DNA of 64,000 nt. It comes from Gemmobacter caeruleus (lineage in GTDB: Bacteria > Pseudomonadota > Alphaproteobacteria > Rhodobacterales > Rhodobacteraceae). The stretch is from assembly GCF_008271655.1 (NCBI RefSeq), contig NZ_VKKX01000011.1, forward strand, positions 1 to 64,000, written 5' to 3'. Below, one piece after another: positions 44,332 to 52,653 of the stretch (its first letter is position 1; each line of letters starts with the position of its first letter). The notes beneath the pieces are model-generated. The model ran no database searches and was not told the origin of the DNA. It was given only the letters and a program-made list of their open reading frames with translations. The position numbers and the translations under genes were made by a program.

Positions 44332-44942
44332 TGCTCGGCCCATGTCGGGCGGGTCATGCTGAACCAGTCGCTGCCGCGCAGATAGGCTGTGCCGCCACCA
44401 CGGCCGATCAGGTCGAGCGCGACGCTGTCCACATGACCACGCGCCGCATCCTTGATAAAGCGGTCGTCCACATGAACAGCCAGAATGCGTCCGACCGCCA
44501 GGATCTGCTCCGGCCCGGTGACGAGCGAGGCATGTGTCACGCATTCGAAATGGACCGGGCTTTCGGCCAGAAGCGGCGCCGTGACATGCTGCGCGGGGGC
44601 GGCGGTCAGCCCGGCCAGATCGAACTCCGACACGCCGGGCGGCGCGTCGATCGCCGTCAGGTTCATCGCCTGGGCCAGATCGAAGGGCACCAGATTCACC
44701 ACGAATGCGCCGGTGTCGATGATATTGCGTGCGGTATCCTTCATGCCGCGCGCGCCGCGATTGATGCCAACCGCCAGAATCGGCGGTTCATCCCCCATCA
44801 CATTGAAAAAGCTGAAGGGCGCAAGATTGGCCACATCAGAGGCGGAACGGGTGGAGACCCAGGCAATCGGGCGCGGCACCACTGTCGCCGTCAGCAGCTT
44901 GTAAATCTGGTTGGCGGGAAAGGCGTCCGTGTCAAAGCGCAT
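44301..44942 (-). CDS. Flavin reductase-like (FMN-binding split-barrel) protein
   Basis: This 213-residue protein belongs to the flavin reductase/flavoredoxin family. It has YKLLTATVVPRPIAWVSTRS, NLAPFSFFNVMGDEPPILAVG and DTARNIIDTGAFVVNLV. Such proteins bind FMN and supply reduced flavin to oxygenases or act as flavoredoxins. ATG 44942 overlaps the end of the CDF gene by 11 bases; a longer start at 44969 would overlap more. No dedicated oxygenase partner is nearby. Confidence 0.87.
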   Translation of the reverse strand: MRFDTDAFPANQIYKLLTATVVPRPIAWVSTRSASDVANLAPFSFFNVMGDEPPILAVGINRGARGMKDTARNIIDTGAFVVNLVPFDLAQAMNLTAIDAPPGVSEFDLAGLTAAPAQHVTAPLLAESPVHFECVTHASLVTGPEQILAVGRILAVHVDDRFIKDAARGHVDSVALDLIGRGGGTAYLRGSDWFSMTRPTWAEHQAESANSGA

Positions 44943-45834
44943 GGGGGGAAGTCTCCGGTCGGGCGACATCCTTGTGGATGATCACATCGGCCTGCGGATA
45001 GGCCAGCAGAATGGTGCGGCGCAGCCCGGCGCCGATGTCATGCGCCTCGCGCAGGGGCAGGTCGCCATCCAGTTCGATATGCAGGTTCACGAAGATGCGG
45101 CTGCCAGCGGTGCGGGTCTTGAGATCGTGAAACCCCCGCACGCCCGGCCAGTTGCGCGCCAGCGTGGCGATGCCCTCGATCACCTCGGGCGGGGCCTGAC
45201 GATCCATCAGCGCATCCCAGGCGCCCTTGAAGATGCGCAGCGCGCCAACCCCCAGCACGGCGGCGGCGGCCAGCGCCACGATGCTGTCCACCTGCCCGAT
45301 CCCGAACCAGGACGAGGCGATCAGCGACAGGATTGCCCCGCAGGCGGGCAGCAGGTCGCCCAGATAATGCAGCCGGTCCGCCGCGACCACGCGGCTGGCG
45401 GTGCGCCGGGCGACCCTGCCCTGCCACCAGACCAGCGCCACGGTCAGCAGCATGGAAATCACCATGACCGCGATTCCGGCATTTTCGGCGCGCAGCGCGG
45501 TTTCCGACGGCGCGATCAGGCGCCAGATGGCGGTCCAGCCGATCAGCACGCCCGAGACGCCCACCAGCACCGCCTGCGCCAGCGCAGTCAGATCCTCGAC
45601 CGAGGTATGGCCGAAATTATGGTCGTCATCGGCGGGTTTGGCGGCATAGAACAGCGCCCCCATGGCGCCCAGGCTCATCAAGAGATCCATCGCGCTGTCG
45701 GCCAGCGACGCCGCAATCGACAGCGCGCCGGTCTGGCCAAGCGCCCAGAGCTTGAGCCCGACCAGCAGCCCGGCCACCAGAACCGAGGCCGCCCCGGCCG
45801 AAAGCTTCATGCGGGTCTGCGCGTCGAAGACCAT
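44932..45834 (-). CDS. Cation diffusion facilitator (FieF/MamB-like) metal exporter
   Basis: CDF proteins export divalent metals such as Zn2+, Fe2+, Mn2+ or Cd2+ in exchange for protons. The 300-residue protein has six membrane segments. Metal-site Asp residues lie in ASLADSAMDLL and AADRLHYLGDLL, and a cytoplasmic metal-binding domain contains FVNLHIELDGDLPLREAHDI. HNFGHTSVEDLTAL is typical of the family. It lies one base after the SH3 protein's codon region and is cotranscribed with it. Metal specificity cannot be read from the sequence. Confidence 0.92.
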   Translation of the reverse strand: MVFDAQTRMKLSAGAASVLVAGLLVGLKLWALGQTGALSIAASLADSAMDLLMSLGAMGALFYAAKPADDDHNFGHTSVEDLTALAQAVLVGVSGVLIGWTAIWRLIAPSETALRAENAGIAVMVISMLLTVALVWWQGRVARRTASRVVAADRLHYLGDLLPACGAILSLIASSWFGIGQVDSIVALAAAAVLGVGALRIFKGAWDALMDRQAPPEVIEGIATLARNWPGVRGFHDLKTRTAGSRIFVNLHIELDGDLPLREAHDIGAGLRRTILLAYPQADVIIHKDVARPETSPHAL

Positions 45835-45835
45835 G

Positions 45836-46435
45836 CTATTCGATCACCTCGCCGGGATCGACGCCCCAGAACGCCGCCTTTGACACCCAGCCCCGCTCAC
45901 CCTCGACCGAGAGGCGGCACCAATCCTCGGTGCATTGCAGCACCCGCGCAATCACACCGCGTTCGGCGCGCAGCACCACCTCGGCATCGGTATCGGGCGA
46001 GGCGCGGAAGTCGGCCAGCTCGGCCGAGATCAGCACCGACCGCACCCCGGAGAGCAGCGAATAATGCACCCAGCCGCCCAGACCTTCCTGATCTTCGACG
46101 CGGCGCCAGTTCTCGTATTCGGCGGTCACCTTGAGCGGCATGCCCGCGCGGGTAAAGACCCAGTCGATGCGATGCGTCAGGCCGGGCCCGCGCCGGGCAT
46201 TGCCCTCGCCGGTCTTGAGCGTGACGAAACGCGGCAGCGGCAGGTTGGTGACCTGCCCGCGCGAGGGGTCGCGTGCAATCGCCGGGCCGGGCGACTCGGT
46301 CGTCGCGGTGCCGCCGGTTTCAGCCTCGCTCACCGGCGGGTCGGTCACGGGCGCTTCTGTCTGGGCCGCGACGGGTGCCGCGAAACAGGCCAGCAGCAGC
46401 GAAAACCGCAAGAAATGCGTCAGAGTCATGCCCAT
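45836..46435 (-). CDS. Secreted protein with two SH3-like domains
   Basis: The 199-residue protein has a signal peptide (about residues 1-27, ending PVAAQ), a Thr/Pro-rich linker and two bacterial SH3 repeats. The first is LKTGEGNARRGPGLTHRIDW to VHYSLLSG, the second LADFRASPDTDAEVVLRAER to WVSKAAFWGV. Such domains bind peptidoglycan or proteins in the periplasm. ATG 46435 follows GAAGG at eight bases; ATG 46429 is an alternative. It is divergent from the hydroxyacid dehydrogenase. Confidence 0.85.
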   Translation of the reverse strand: MGMTLTHFLRFSLLLACFAAPVAAQTEAPVTDPPVSEAETGGTATTESPGPAIARDPSRGQVTNLPLPRFVTLKTGEGNARRGPGLTHRIDWVFTRAGMPLKVTAEYENWRRVEDQEGLGGWVHYSLLSGVRSVLISAELADFRASPDTDAEVVLRAERGVIARVLQCTEDWCRLSVEGERGWVSKAAFWGVDPGEVIE

Positions 46436-46490
46436 ATCCAAGCCTTCGGTCGCCCTGGCAGGAAAAAACCGTCCAAAGCGCATGTTTGCG

Positions 46491-46505
46491 CGCAACATTG
46501 TTGCG
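46491..46505. promoter_or_regulatory. Perfect 15-bp inverted repeat in a divergent promoter region
   Basis: CGCAACATTGTTGCG (seven-base arms around one T) lies between the SH3 protein and hydroxyacid dehydrogenase genes. No regulator gene is adjacent. It may be an operator for one or both genes. Confidence 0.5.
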
Positions 46506-46598
46506 TGGGGTCTTGTGCCTTGCCCCGCAAGTCGGCACTTTGCCGGAAACCGGCCCGATTTGGAAGGGTCCCGGTCGCCAGAATTCAGGAGGAAGGGC

Positions 46599-47585
46599 AT
46601 GCCCGCTCAGCGCCTTGACGTCATTGTGACCCGCCGCTTGCCGGAGCCCGTGGAAACGCGGCTCAAGGAGCTGTTCAACGTCGAACTGCGTGACCCCGAT
46701 GTGAAGATGACACGCGACGAACTGGTCGATGCGGTGAAACGCTGCGACGTGCTGGTGCCCTGCGTGACCGATCAGATCGACGCGGGGGTGCTGGGGCAGG
46801 CGGGGCCGCGGCTCAAGCTCATCGCGAATTACGGCGCGGGGGTGGATCATATCGACGTGGGCACCGCCCGGTCGCGCGGGATCCTGGTATCGAACACGCC
46901 GGGCGTGGGGGCCGAAGATACCGCCGATATGGTGATGGCGCTGATCCTCGGCGTGGTGCGCCGCCTGCCCGAAGGCATGGCCGAGATGCAGGCCGGCCGC
47001 TGGTCGGGCTGGGCGCCCATGGACCATCTGGGCGGCCGCATCGGCGGGCGCCGGCTGGGCATTCTGGGCATGGGGCGCATCGGTCAGGCCGTGGCGCGCC
47101 GGGCGCGGGCCTTCGGCATGCAGATCCATTACCACAACCGCCGCCGCGTTCATGCCGATATCGAGCAGGAGCTGGACGCGACCTATTGGGAAAGCCTGGA
47201 TCAGATGATCGCCCGGATGGACATCGTCTCGGTCAACTGCCCGCATACGCCCTCGACCTTTCACCTGCTGAATGCGCGGCGGCTGAAGCTGCTGAAACCC
47301 TCGGCGGTGGTGATCAACACCTCTCGCGGCGAGGTGATCGACGAGAACGCCCTCACCCGGGGGCTGCGCGCGGGCGAGATCGCGGGGGCCGGGCTTGATG
47401 TGTTCGAGCATGGGCACGAGATCAACCCGCGCCTGCGCGAGCTGCCCAATGTCGTGCTGCTGCCGCATATGGGATCGGCCACGCATGAGGGCCGGATCGA
47501 GATGGGCGAAAAGGTGCTGATCAATATCAAGACCTTTGCCGATGGTCATCGCCCGCCGGATCAGGTCGTGCCCGGCATGCTCTGA
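46599..47585 (+). CDS. D-2-hydroxyacid dehydrogenase (glyoxylate/hydroxypyruvate reductase type)
   Basis: The enzyme reduces glyoxylate or hydroxypyruvate to glycolate or D-glycerate. The 328-residue protein has the nucleotide site LGILGMGRIGQAVARRARAF followed by HNRRR, whose arginines instead of an acidic residue favour NADPH. Catalytic residues lie in NTSRGEVIDE (Arg), the following DVFEHGHEIN (Glu) and LLPHMGSATHEGR (His). A strong AGGAGG precedes ATG 46599. A terminator follows. With the glycerate kinase at 1833 it could form part of a D-glycerate route, though the genes are far apart. Confidence 0.9.
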   Translation: MPAQRLDVIVTRRLPEPVETRLKELFNVELRDPDVKMTRDELVDAVKRCDVLVPCVTDQIDAGVLGQAGPRLKLIANYGAGVDHIDVGTARSRGILVSNTPGVGAEDTADMVMALILGVVRRLPEGMAEMQAGRWSGWAPMDHLGGRIGGRRLGILGMGRIGQAVARRARAFGMQIHYHNRRRVHADIEQELDATYWESLDQMIARMDIVSVNCPHTPSTFHLLNARRLKLLKPSAVVINTSRGEVIDENALTRGLRAGEIAGAGLDVFEHGHEINPRLRELPNVVLLPHMGSATHEGRIEMGEKVLINIKTFADGHRPPDQVVPGML

Positions 47586-47597
47586 CCGCCAGGCGGC

Positions 47598-47624
47598 GCG
47601 CCCCTTGCGGGGCGCAAGTCTTTT
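47598..47624 (+). terminator. Intrinsic terminator after the hydroxyacid dehydrogenase
   Basis: A perfect 7-base stem GCGCCCC/GGGGCGC with a TTGC loop is followed by AAGTCTTTT. It lies 13 bases after the stop codon and fits Rho-independent termination. Confidence 0.8.
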
Positions 47625-47632
47625 GCCTCGAA

Positions 47633-47651
47633 CCGCGGGCTGCGCCCGCGG
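47633..47651 (-). terminator. Hairpin after the convergent epimerase gene
   Basis: A perfect 8-base stem CCGCGGGC/GCCCGCGG with a three-base loop lies 14 bases beyond the epimerase stop on the minus strand. Downstream there is only a short purine/T stretch, so it may work together with the neighbouring hairpin. Confidence 0.65.
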
Positions 47652-47664
47652 CTCTCAGGCGGGC

Positions 47665-48669
47665 TCAGACGGCATAGTAATCGCGATACCAGCGCACGAA
47701 GCGTTCGACCCCCTCGCGGATATCGGTGCGCGGCAGGGCGCCGGTCAGCGTCTCGATCAGCGTCGCGTCGGCCCAGGTCGCCGGCACATCGCCGGGCTGC
47801 ATCGGCAGCAGGTTCTTGCGCGCCTTGCGGCCGGTCGCGGCTTCGATCGCGGCCACGAAATCCAGCAGGGGCACCGGCGCGCCATTGCCGATATTCACCA
47901 CGCGCCAGGGCGCCACGGGCGACAGGCTGTCACAGGCGCCTACCGGCACCGTGCCCGGCACCGCGTCGATCAGGCCGCGGATCCCGGTCACCAGATCGTC
48001 GATATAAGTAAAGTCGCGCCGCATGTCGCCGTGGTTGTAGATGTCGATCGGCTCATCGCTCAGGATCGCCCTGGTGAACTTGAACAGCGCCATGTCGGGC
48101 CGCCCCCAGGGGCCATAGACGGTGAAAAAGCGGAACATCGTCGTGGGCAGCGCGTAAAGATGGGCATAGCTATGCGCCATCGCCTCGGTCGCCTTCTTGG
48201 TCGCGGCGTAAAAGCTCATCTGAAGATCGGCCTTCTGCGTTTCGGCATAAGGCATGTCGGGATTGGCCCCGAAGACCGAACTGGTAGAGGCCAGCAGCAT
48301 ATGGCGCGGCGGCGAGGCACGGGCGGCCTCCAGCACCTCGAATGTGCCGATCAGATTGGCATCGACATAGGCGCGCGGCGCGTCGATCGAATGGCGCACC
48401 CCGGCCTGTGCGGCCAGATGCACGATCACATCGGGCTGGAACCCGGATACCAGTTCCCGCACCAGCCCCGGCGTCTCCAGCAAACCCTCGACCGCGCGAA
48501 ACCCCTCATGCTGCGCCAGCATGGCATGGCGGCGCTGCTTCAGTCGCACGTCGTAATAGTCCGACATGCCATCCAGCCCCAACACCTGCCAACCCTCGGC
48601 CAGCAGGCGCTGGCACAGATGATAGCCGATGAATCCCGCCGATCCGGTGACGAATGCCTTGCCTGCCAT
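47665..48669 (-). CDS. NAD-dependent nucleotide-sugar epimerase (UDP-glucuronate 4-epimerase type)
   Basis: This extended short-chain dehydrogenase of 334 residues has TGSAGFIGYHLCQRLL for NAD, the catalytic YAATKKA with a preceding Ser (STSSVFG) and RDFTYIDDLVTGI. These blocks are typical of UDP-GlcA 4-epimerases (LspL-like) used for capsule, LPS or exopolysaccharide precursors. ATG 48669 follows AAAGGG; the open frame upstream crosses the repeat element. No other polysaccharide gene is close. Confidence 0.87.
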   Translation of the reverse strand: MAGKAFVTGSAGFIGYHLCQRLLAEGWQVLGLDGMSDYYDVRLKQRRHAMLAQHEGFRAVEGLLETPGLVRELVSGFQPDVIVHLAAQAGVRHSIDAPRAYVDANLIGTFEVLEAARASPPRHMLLASTSSVFGANPDMPYAETQKADLQMSFYAATKKATEAMAHSYAHLYALPTTMFRFFTVYGPWGRPDMALFKFTRAILSDEPIDIYNHGDMRRDFTYIDDLVTGIRGLIDAVPGTVPVGACDSLSPVAPWRVVNIGNGAPVPLLDFVAAIEAATGRKARKNLLPMQPGDVPATWADATLIETLTGALPRTDIREGVERFVRWYRDYYAV

Positions 48670-48678
48670 GACTGCCCT

Positions 48679-48722
48679 TTGCTTCTTGTCCAAATACTCC
48701 GGGGTCCGGGGCAGCGCCCCGG
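48679..48722 (-). repeat. Gene-end repeat element with adjoining GC hairpin
   Basis: On the minus strand a perfect hairpin (CCGGGGC/GCCCCGG, 48706-48722) is followed by CGGAGTATTTGGACAAGAAG. It fills the 61-base gap between the DadA-like gene and the epimerase. Its tail is almost identical to the copy at 35131-35154. The hairpin plus tail design suggests a transcription or mRNA-end signal. Confidence 0.65.
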
Positions 48723-48730
48723 GGGCGCCG

Positions 48731-49975
48731 TCAGAACCGCGTGGCCGCATAAGGCGCGAGGTCGAGTTCCGCCGCCCGCCCCGCGACCAGATCGGCGACA
48801 ATCCGTGCCGTGACCGGCGCCAGTGTCAACCCGATATGGCCATGACCAAAGGCATGGATCACATCGGCCCCGCCGCCAGAGGGCGCGATGACCGGCAGGC
48901 TGTCGGGCAATGACGGGCGAAAGCCCATCCAGTGCCGGGTGGGTTCGCCCAGATCGGGAAAGATCGCCCGCGCCCCCTCCACCAGCCGGTCGATGCGATG
49001 CGGTGAGGGGGGCGCGGTCAGCCCGCCCAGCTCCACCGTGCCGGCCACCCGCAGCCGCCCCGCCATGGGACAGAGGTAGAAGCCCCGCGTGGTGGGGCAG
49101 GCCGGGCGCGTCAGCCGCGGGCGCTCCATCGCCCATTCCACATGATAACCGCGTTCGGTATCCAGCGGGATGCGGTCCCCCGCCTGCGCGGCCAGCGCGC
49201 GCGAATGCGCGCCTGCCGCCAGCACCACCTGACGCGCATGCAGATGCAGGTCGGGGCCGGTGATCATCACGCCGTCCAGCCGCCGTTCCAGCCGCGTGAC
49301 GCGCCGGGCCACATGCGGCACGCCGCGCGCGGTCAGCGTCGCGGCCAGCCGCGCCATCATCGCGCCGGGGTCGGACAGAAAGATGGCTTTGGGAAAGAAG
49401 GCCGCCCCCCCCTCCAGCGCGGGGAGCGTGGGTTCCAGCGTGGCCAGGGCCTCGGGGCGGAGCAATTCGACGGTGATGCCCAGGCTTTGACGAAAGGCCA
49501 TGTCGCGGCTGGCGGCGCGAAAGGCGGCGGCGCTTTCATAGAGATAGAGACAGCCACGCGGTTGCAGCAATGCGCTGCCGCCGATCTCGGCCGCGAAGCT
49601 CTGCCAGTCGGCGGTCGCCTGCGCGAGCAGGGCGGCAATCGCCTGCGCATTGCGGCGGGCGGCGGCGGGCAGGCTTTGCCGCGCGAAACGCGCAAGCCAG
49701 GGCGCCAGCGCAGGCAGGGCCGCGCGTCGGATCGCCAGCGGCGAATTGCGGTCGAACAGCAGCGAGGGCAGCGATTTCAGCACATCCGGCGTGCCGACGG
49801 GTTGCACCGCGTAATCGGCCACCGTGCCCGCATTGCCGTAGGAGGCGCCCGAACCCGGCGCCTCGGGATCGACGATCACCACCTGCCGCCCCTCGGCCCG
49901 CAGGCGCAGGGCGCAGGCCATGCCGATGACGCCGGCGCCGATCACGGCAATTTCGGTGGTCAGATGTTCGGTCAC
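48731..49975 (-). CDS. FAD-dependent amine oxidoreductase, DadA-like
   Basis: The 414-residue protein belongs to the DAO/DadA family, which oxidises D-amino acids, glycine or gamma-glutamyl amines (PuuB). FAD binding is shown by IAVIGAGVIGMACALRLRAEG, with the acidic residue in VIVDPEAPGSGASYGNAG. The C-terminal IHAFGHGHIGLTLAP is also typical. GTG 49975 is the start, with GGGGGTGG upstream. It is the last gene of the GS-ALDH-ADH island but is separated from the ADH by a hairpin. D-amino-acid dehydrogenase, glycine oxidase and gamma-glutamylamine oxidase all remain possible. Confidence 0.82.
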   Translation of the reverse strand: MTEHLTTEIAVIGAGVIGMACALRLRAEGRQVVIVDPEAPGSGASYGNAGTVADYAVQPVGTPDVLKSLPSLLFDRNSPLAIRRAALPALAPWLARFARQSLPAAARRNAQAIAALLAQATADWQSFAAEIGGSALLQPRGCLYLYESAAAFRAASRDMAFRQSLGITVELLRPEALATLEPTLPALEGGAAFFPKAIFLSDPGAMMARLAATLTARGVPHVARRVTRLERRLDGVMITGPDLHLHARQVVLAAGAHSRALAAQAGDRIPLDTERGYHVEWAMERPRLTRPACPTTRGFYLCPMAGRLRVAGTVELGGLTAPPSPHRIDRLVEGARAIFPDLGEPTRHWMGFRPSLPDSLPVIAPSGGGADVIHAFGHGHIGLTLAPVTARIVADLVAGRAAELDLAPYAATRF

Positions 49976-49990
49976 GGTCCACCCCCAGGA

Positions 49991-50018
49991 AGGCCCCGCC
50001 GAAAGGATGGCGGGGCCT
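49991..50018 (-). terminator. Stem-loop between the ADH and DadA-like genes
   Basis: A perfect 10-base stem AGGCCCCGCC/GGCGGGGCCT with an eight-base loop lies eight bases past the alcohol dehydrogenase stop and just ahead of the DadA-like start. There is no T-run, so it may attenuate rather than end transcription. Confidence 0.75.
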
Positions 50019-50026
50019 GTCCGGGA

Positions 50027-51187
50027 TTACATGCAGGCGGCGAAAAGCGCACGGGTATTCTCGCGCGTCATCTCGATCGGGTTGCCGCCGCAGGACGGGT
50101 CTTCCAGCGCCATTTCGGTCAGTTCGTCCAGCCGCGCGGGGTCAACCCCCATGGCGGTCAGATTGGCCGGAATGCCCAGCTTGGCGCGCAGATCCATGAT
50201 CGCCGCGCGGAAGCCGTCGAAACCGCCCGCGATGCCCAGATAGGCGGCGGCCTTTTCGATACGGTCCTCGATCGCGGGGCGGTTGAAATCCAGCACCATG
50301 GGCATGACCACCGCATTGGTTGTGCCGTGATGGGTGTTGTAGACCGCGCCGATCGGGTGGCTGAGGCTGTGGATCGCGCCCAGCCCCTTCTGGAAGGCGA
50401 CCGCGCCCATGGCGGCCGCGCTCATCATATGGGCGCGGGCGTCCAGATCGGTGGGGGTGTCATAGACCTCGGGCAGGTTCTCGAAGACCAGCCGCATGCC
50501 CTCCAGCGCGATGCCCTGCGACATCGGGTGGTAGAAGGGGCTGCAATAGGCCTCCAGGCAATGCGCCAGCGCGTCCATGCCGGTGCCGGCGGTGATGAAG
50601 CGCGGCATGCCGACGGTCAGCGCCGGGTCGCAGATCGTGACGACGGGCATCAGCCTGGGGTGGAAGATGATCTTCTTCTTGTGGGTCGCGCTGTTGGTCA
50701 GCACGCCGGCACGCCCGACCTCGGACCCGGTGCCGGCGGTGGTGGGCACGGCGATCACCGGGGCGATCTTGTCGGCATCGGCACGGGTATACCAGTCGTC
50801 GATATCCTCCAGATCCCAGACCGAAAGCCCGTCGCGCTGATGCGCCATCAGGGCGATCATCTTGCCCAGATCAAGGCCCGAGCCGCCGCCAAAGGCGATG
50901 ACGCCATCATGGCCGCCGGCGCGATAGACCTTGATCCCGTCGGCCATGTTCTGCTCGTTCGGGTTCGGGTCCACCTCGGAAAACACCGCGCGGCCCAGCC
51001 CGGCGGCATCCAGAATGTCCAGCGCCTGCGCGGTGATCGGCAGCGCGGCCAGCGCCTTGTCGGTCACCAGCAGCGGCTTGGCGATGCCCGCCGCCTTGCA
51101 GTGATCGGCCAGTTCCGCGATGCGGCCCACGCCGAACTTGATCGCCGTCGGGTAAGACCAGTTCCGGTTCGGAACGTTATGGGTCAT
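50027..51187 (-). CDS. Iron-containing alcohol dehydrogenase
   Basis: The 386-residue protein is a group III (Fe-dependent) alcohol dehydrogenase. It has the NAD site FGGGSGLDLGK and PTTAGTGSEVGR. Metal ligands lie in AGTGMDALAHCLEAYCSPFY and IHSLSHPIGAVYNTHHG. It overlaps the aldehyde dehydrogenase stop by ATGA. With that enzyme and a GS-like ligase it could oxidise a gamma-glutamylated amino alcohol to the aldehyde; the natural substrate is not proven. Confidence 0.92.
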   Translation of the reverse strand: MTHNVPNRNWSYPTAIKFGVGRIAELADHCKAAGIAKPLLVTDKALAALPITAQALDILDAAGLGRAVFSEVDPNPNEQNMADGIKVYRAGGHDGVIAFGGGSGLDLGKMIALMAHQRDGLSVWDLEDIDDWYTRADADKIAPVIAVPTTAGTGSEVGRAGVLTNSATHKKKIIFHPRLMPVVTICDPALTVGMPRFITAGTGMDALAHCLEAYCSPFYHPMSQGIALEGMRLVFENLPEVYDTPTDLDARAHMMSAAAMGAVAFQKGLGAIHSLSHPIGAVYNTHHGTTNAVVMPMVLDFNRPAIEDRIEKAAAYLGIAGGFDGFRAAIMDLRAKLGIPANLTAMGVDPARLDELTEMALEDPSCGGNPIEMTRENTRALFAACM

Positions 51188-52569
51188 TTCGTCACCTTCT
51201 TGAGATGGTAGGATTTCGGCCGCGTGACCGAATGGAAGCCGAGATAGGAAAGCGAGCCGCCGCGCCCGGTATCCTTGCAGCCGGTCCAGCACAGCGCCGG
51301 GTCCAGATAATCGCAGCGGTTCATGAAGATGGTGCCGGTTTCGATCTGCGCGCCGATCTCTGCGGCGGCCTGGGCATCGGCGGTCCAGATCGAGGCGGTC
51401 AGGCCATAGGGGCTGTCATTCATCAGCTTGATGGCCTCGGCGTCGCCCGACACTTTCATGATGCCGACGACCGGACCGAAGGATTCCTCCATCATCACGC
51501 GCATCGAATGATCGACATTCACAAGGACCTGCGGCGCGAGATAGGCGCCGCCGTCATCGGCGGGGAAATGCGCGGGGTCGATCAGCGGCTTGGCGCCGGC
51601 GGCGATTGCCTCGGCGATCTGGCCGCGCACCACGGCGGCGAAGCGCTTGTTCGCCATCGGCCCCAGCGTGCTTTCGGGATCAAAGGGATTGCCAAGCTTC
51701 AGCCCGTTCACCCATTTCACCGCCTTTTCCACAAAGGCATCGTAAAGCGATTCATGGACATAGACCCGCTCGATGCCGCAGCAGCATTGCCCGGCATTGT
51801 ACATGGCGCCGTCCATCAGGCTGTCCACTGCCGCATCCAGATCGGCATCGGCACGGACATAGCCCGGATCCTTGCCGCCCAGTTCCAGCCCCGTGGCGGT
51901 AAAGGTGCCAGCGGCGGCCTTTTCAATCGCCGCGCCCCCCCCGACCGAGCCGGTGAAGTTCACGAAGCCAAAGCTGCGCGCGGCGATCAGCGCCTCGGTC
52001 GTCGGGTGGTCCAGCACGACGTTCTGGAACACATCCTCCGGCACGCCCGCGGCATGGAACGCCTCGGCCAGCCGCTCGCCCACTTTCAGCGTCTGGCTGG
52101 AATGCTTGAGCATGACCGTATTGCCGGCGATCAGCCCCGGGGCCAGCGTGTTGATCGTTGTGATGAACGGATAGTTCCACGGCGCGATGATGAAGATCAC
52201 GCCGACGGGTTCGCGCGCCAGATAGCGGGTGAAGGTCGCGCCATCCTCGACCACCTCGGGGGCAAGGGTCTTTTCCGCGATTTCCGACATGTAATCGACG
52301 CGGGCATTCAGCGGCCCCCATTCGCCGCCAAAGCGGGTGGGGCGGCCCATCTGCCAGGCCAGTTCGGCAACCAGTTCGTCCTTGCCTTCCAGCAGTTTGG
52401 CGACACCGGCCTTGACCAGCGCGATGCGTTCGGCCAGCGGGCGCGCGGCCCAGGCCTTTTGCGCGGCCTTGGCGCGGGCGGCGGCGGCAAAGGCGGCGTC
52501 ACGGTCCAGCGGGGTGCGCTCCAGCCAGACCGAGCCGTCCACCGGCGAAATCAGTTGAATGGGTTTCAT
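51184..52569 (-). CDS. Aldehyde dehydrogenase
   Basis: The 461-residue NAD(P)-dependent enzyme has IIAPWNYPF, FTGSVGGGAAIEKAAAG, the catalytic Glu in LELGGKDPGYV and the catalytic Cys within YNAGQCCCGIERVYVH. Three consecutive in-frame ATGs occur (52584, 52578, 52569); the last has GAGG nine bases upstream and gives MKPIQLISPVDGS, the normal family start. It would oxidise the aldehyde made by the adjacent ADH. Three adjacent cysteines at the active site are notable. Confidence 0.92.
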   Translation of the reverse strand: MKPIQLISPVDGSVWLERTPLDRDAAFAAAARAKAAQKAWAARPLAERIALVKAGVAKLLEGKDELVAELAWQMGRPTRFGGEWGPLNARVDYMSEIAEKTLAPEVVEDGATFTRYLAREPVGVIFIIAPWNYPFITTINTLAPGLIAGNTVMLKHSSQTLKVGERLAEAFHAAGVPEDVFQNVVLDHPTTEALIAARSFGFVNFTGSVGGGAAIEKAAAGTFTATGLELGGKDPGYVRADADLDAAVDSLMDGAMYNAGQCCCGIERVYVHESLYDAFVEKAVKWVNGLKLGNPFDPESTLGPMANKRFAAVVRGQIAEAIAAGAKPLIDPAHFPADDGGAYLAPQVLVNVDHSMRVMMEESFGPVVGIMKVSGDAEAIKLMNDSPYGLTASIWTADAQAAAEIGAQIETGTIFMNRCDYLDPALCWTGCKDTGRGGSLSYLGFHSVTRPKSYHLKKVTK

Positions 52570-52653
52570 CTTCGTCATCCTCATGGCCCCGGGGGGCCGG
52601 TTAACCCGGCAACGCGCGCCCGGCGGGCCGCGCTGCCCTGTTCGTTCTGTCGC

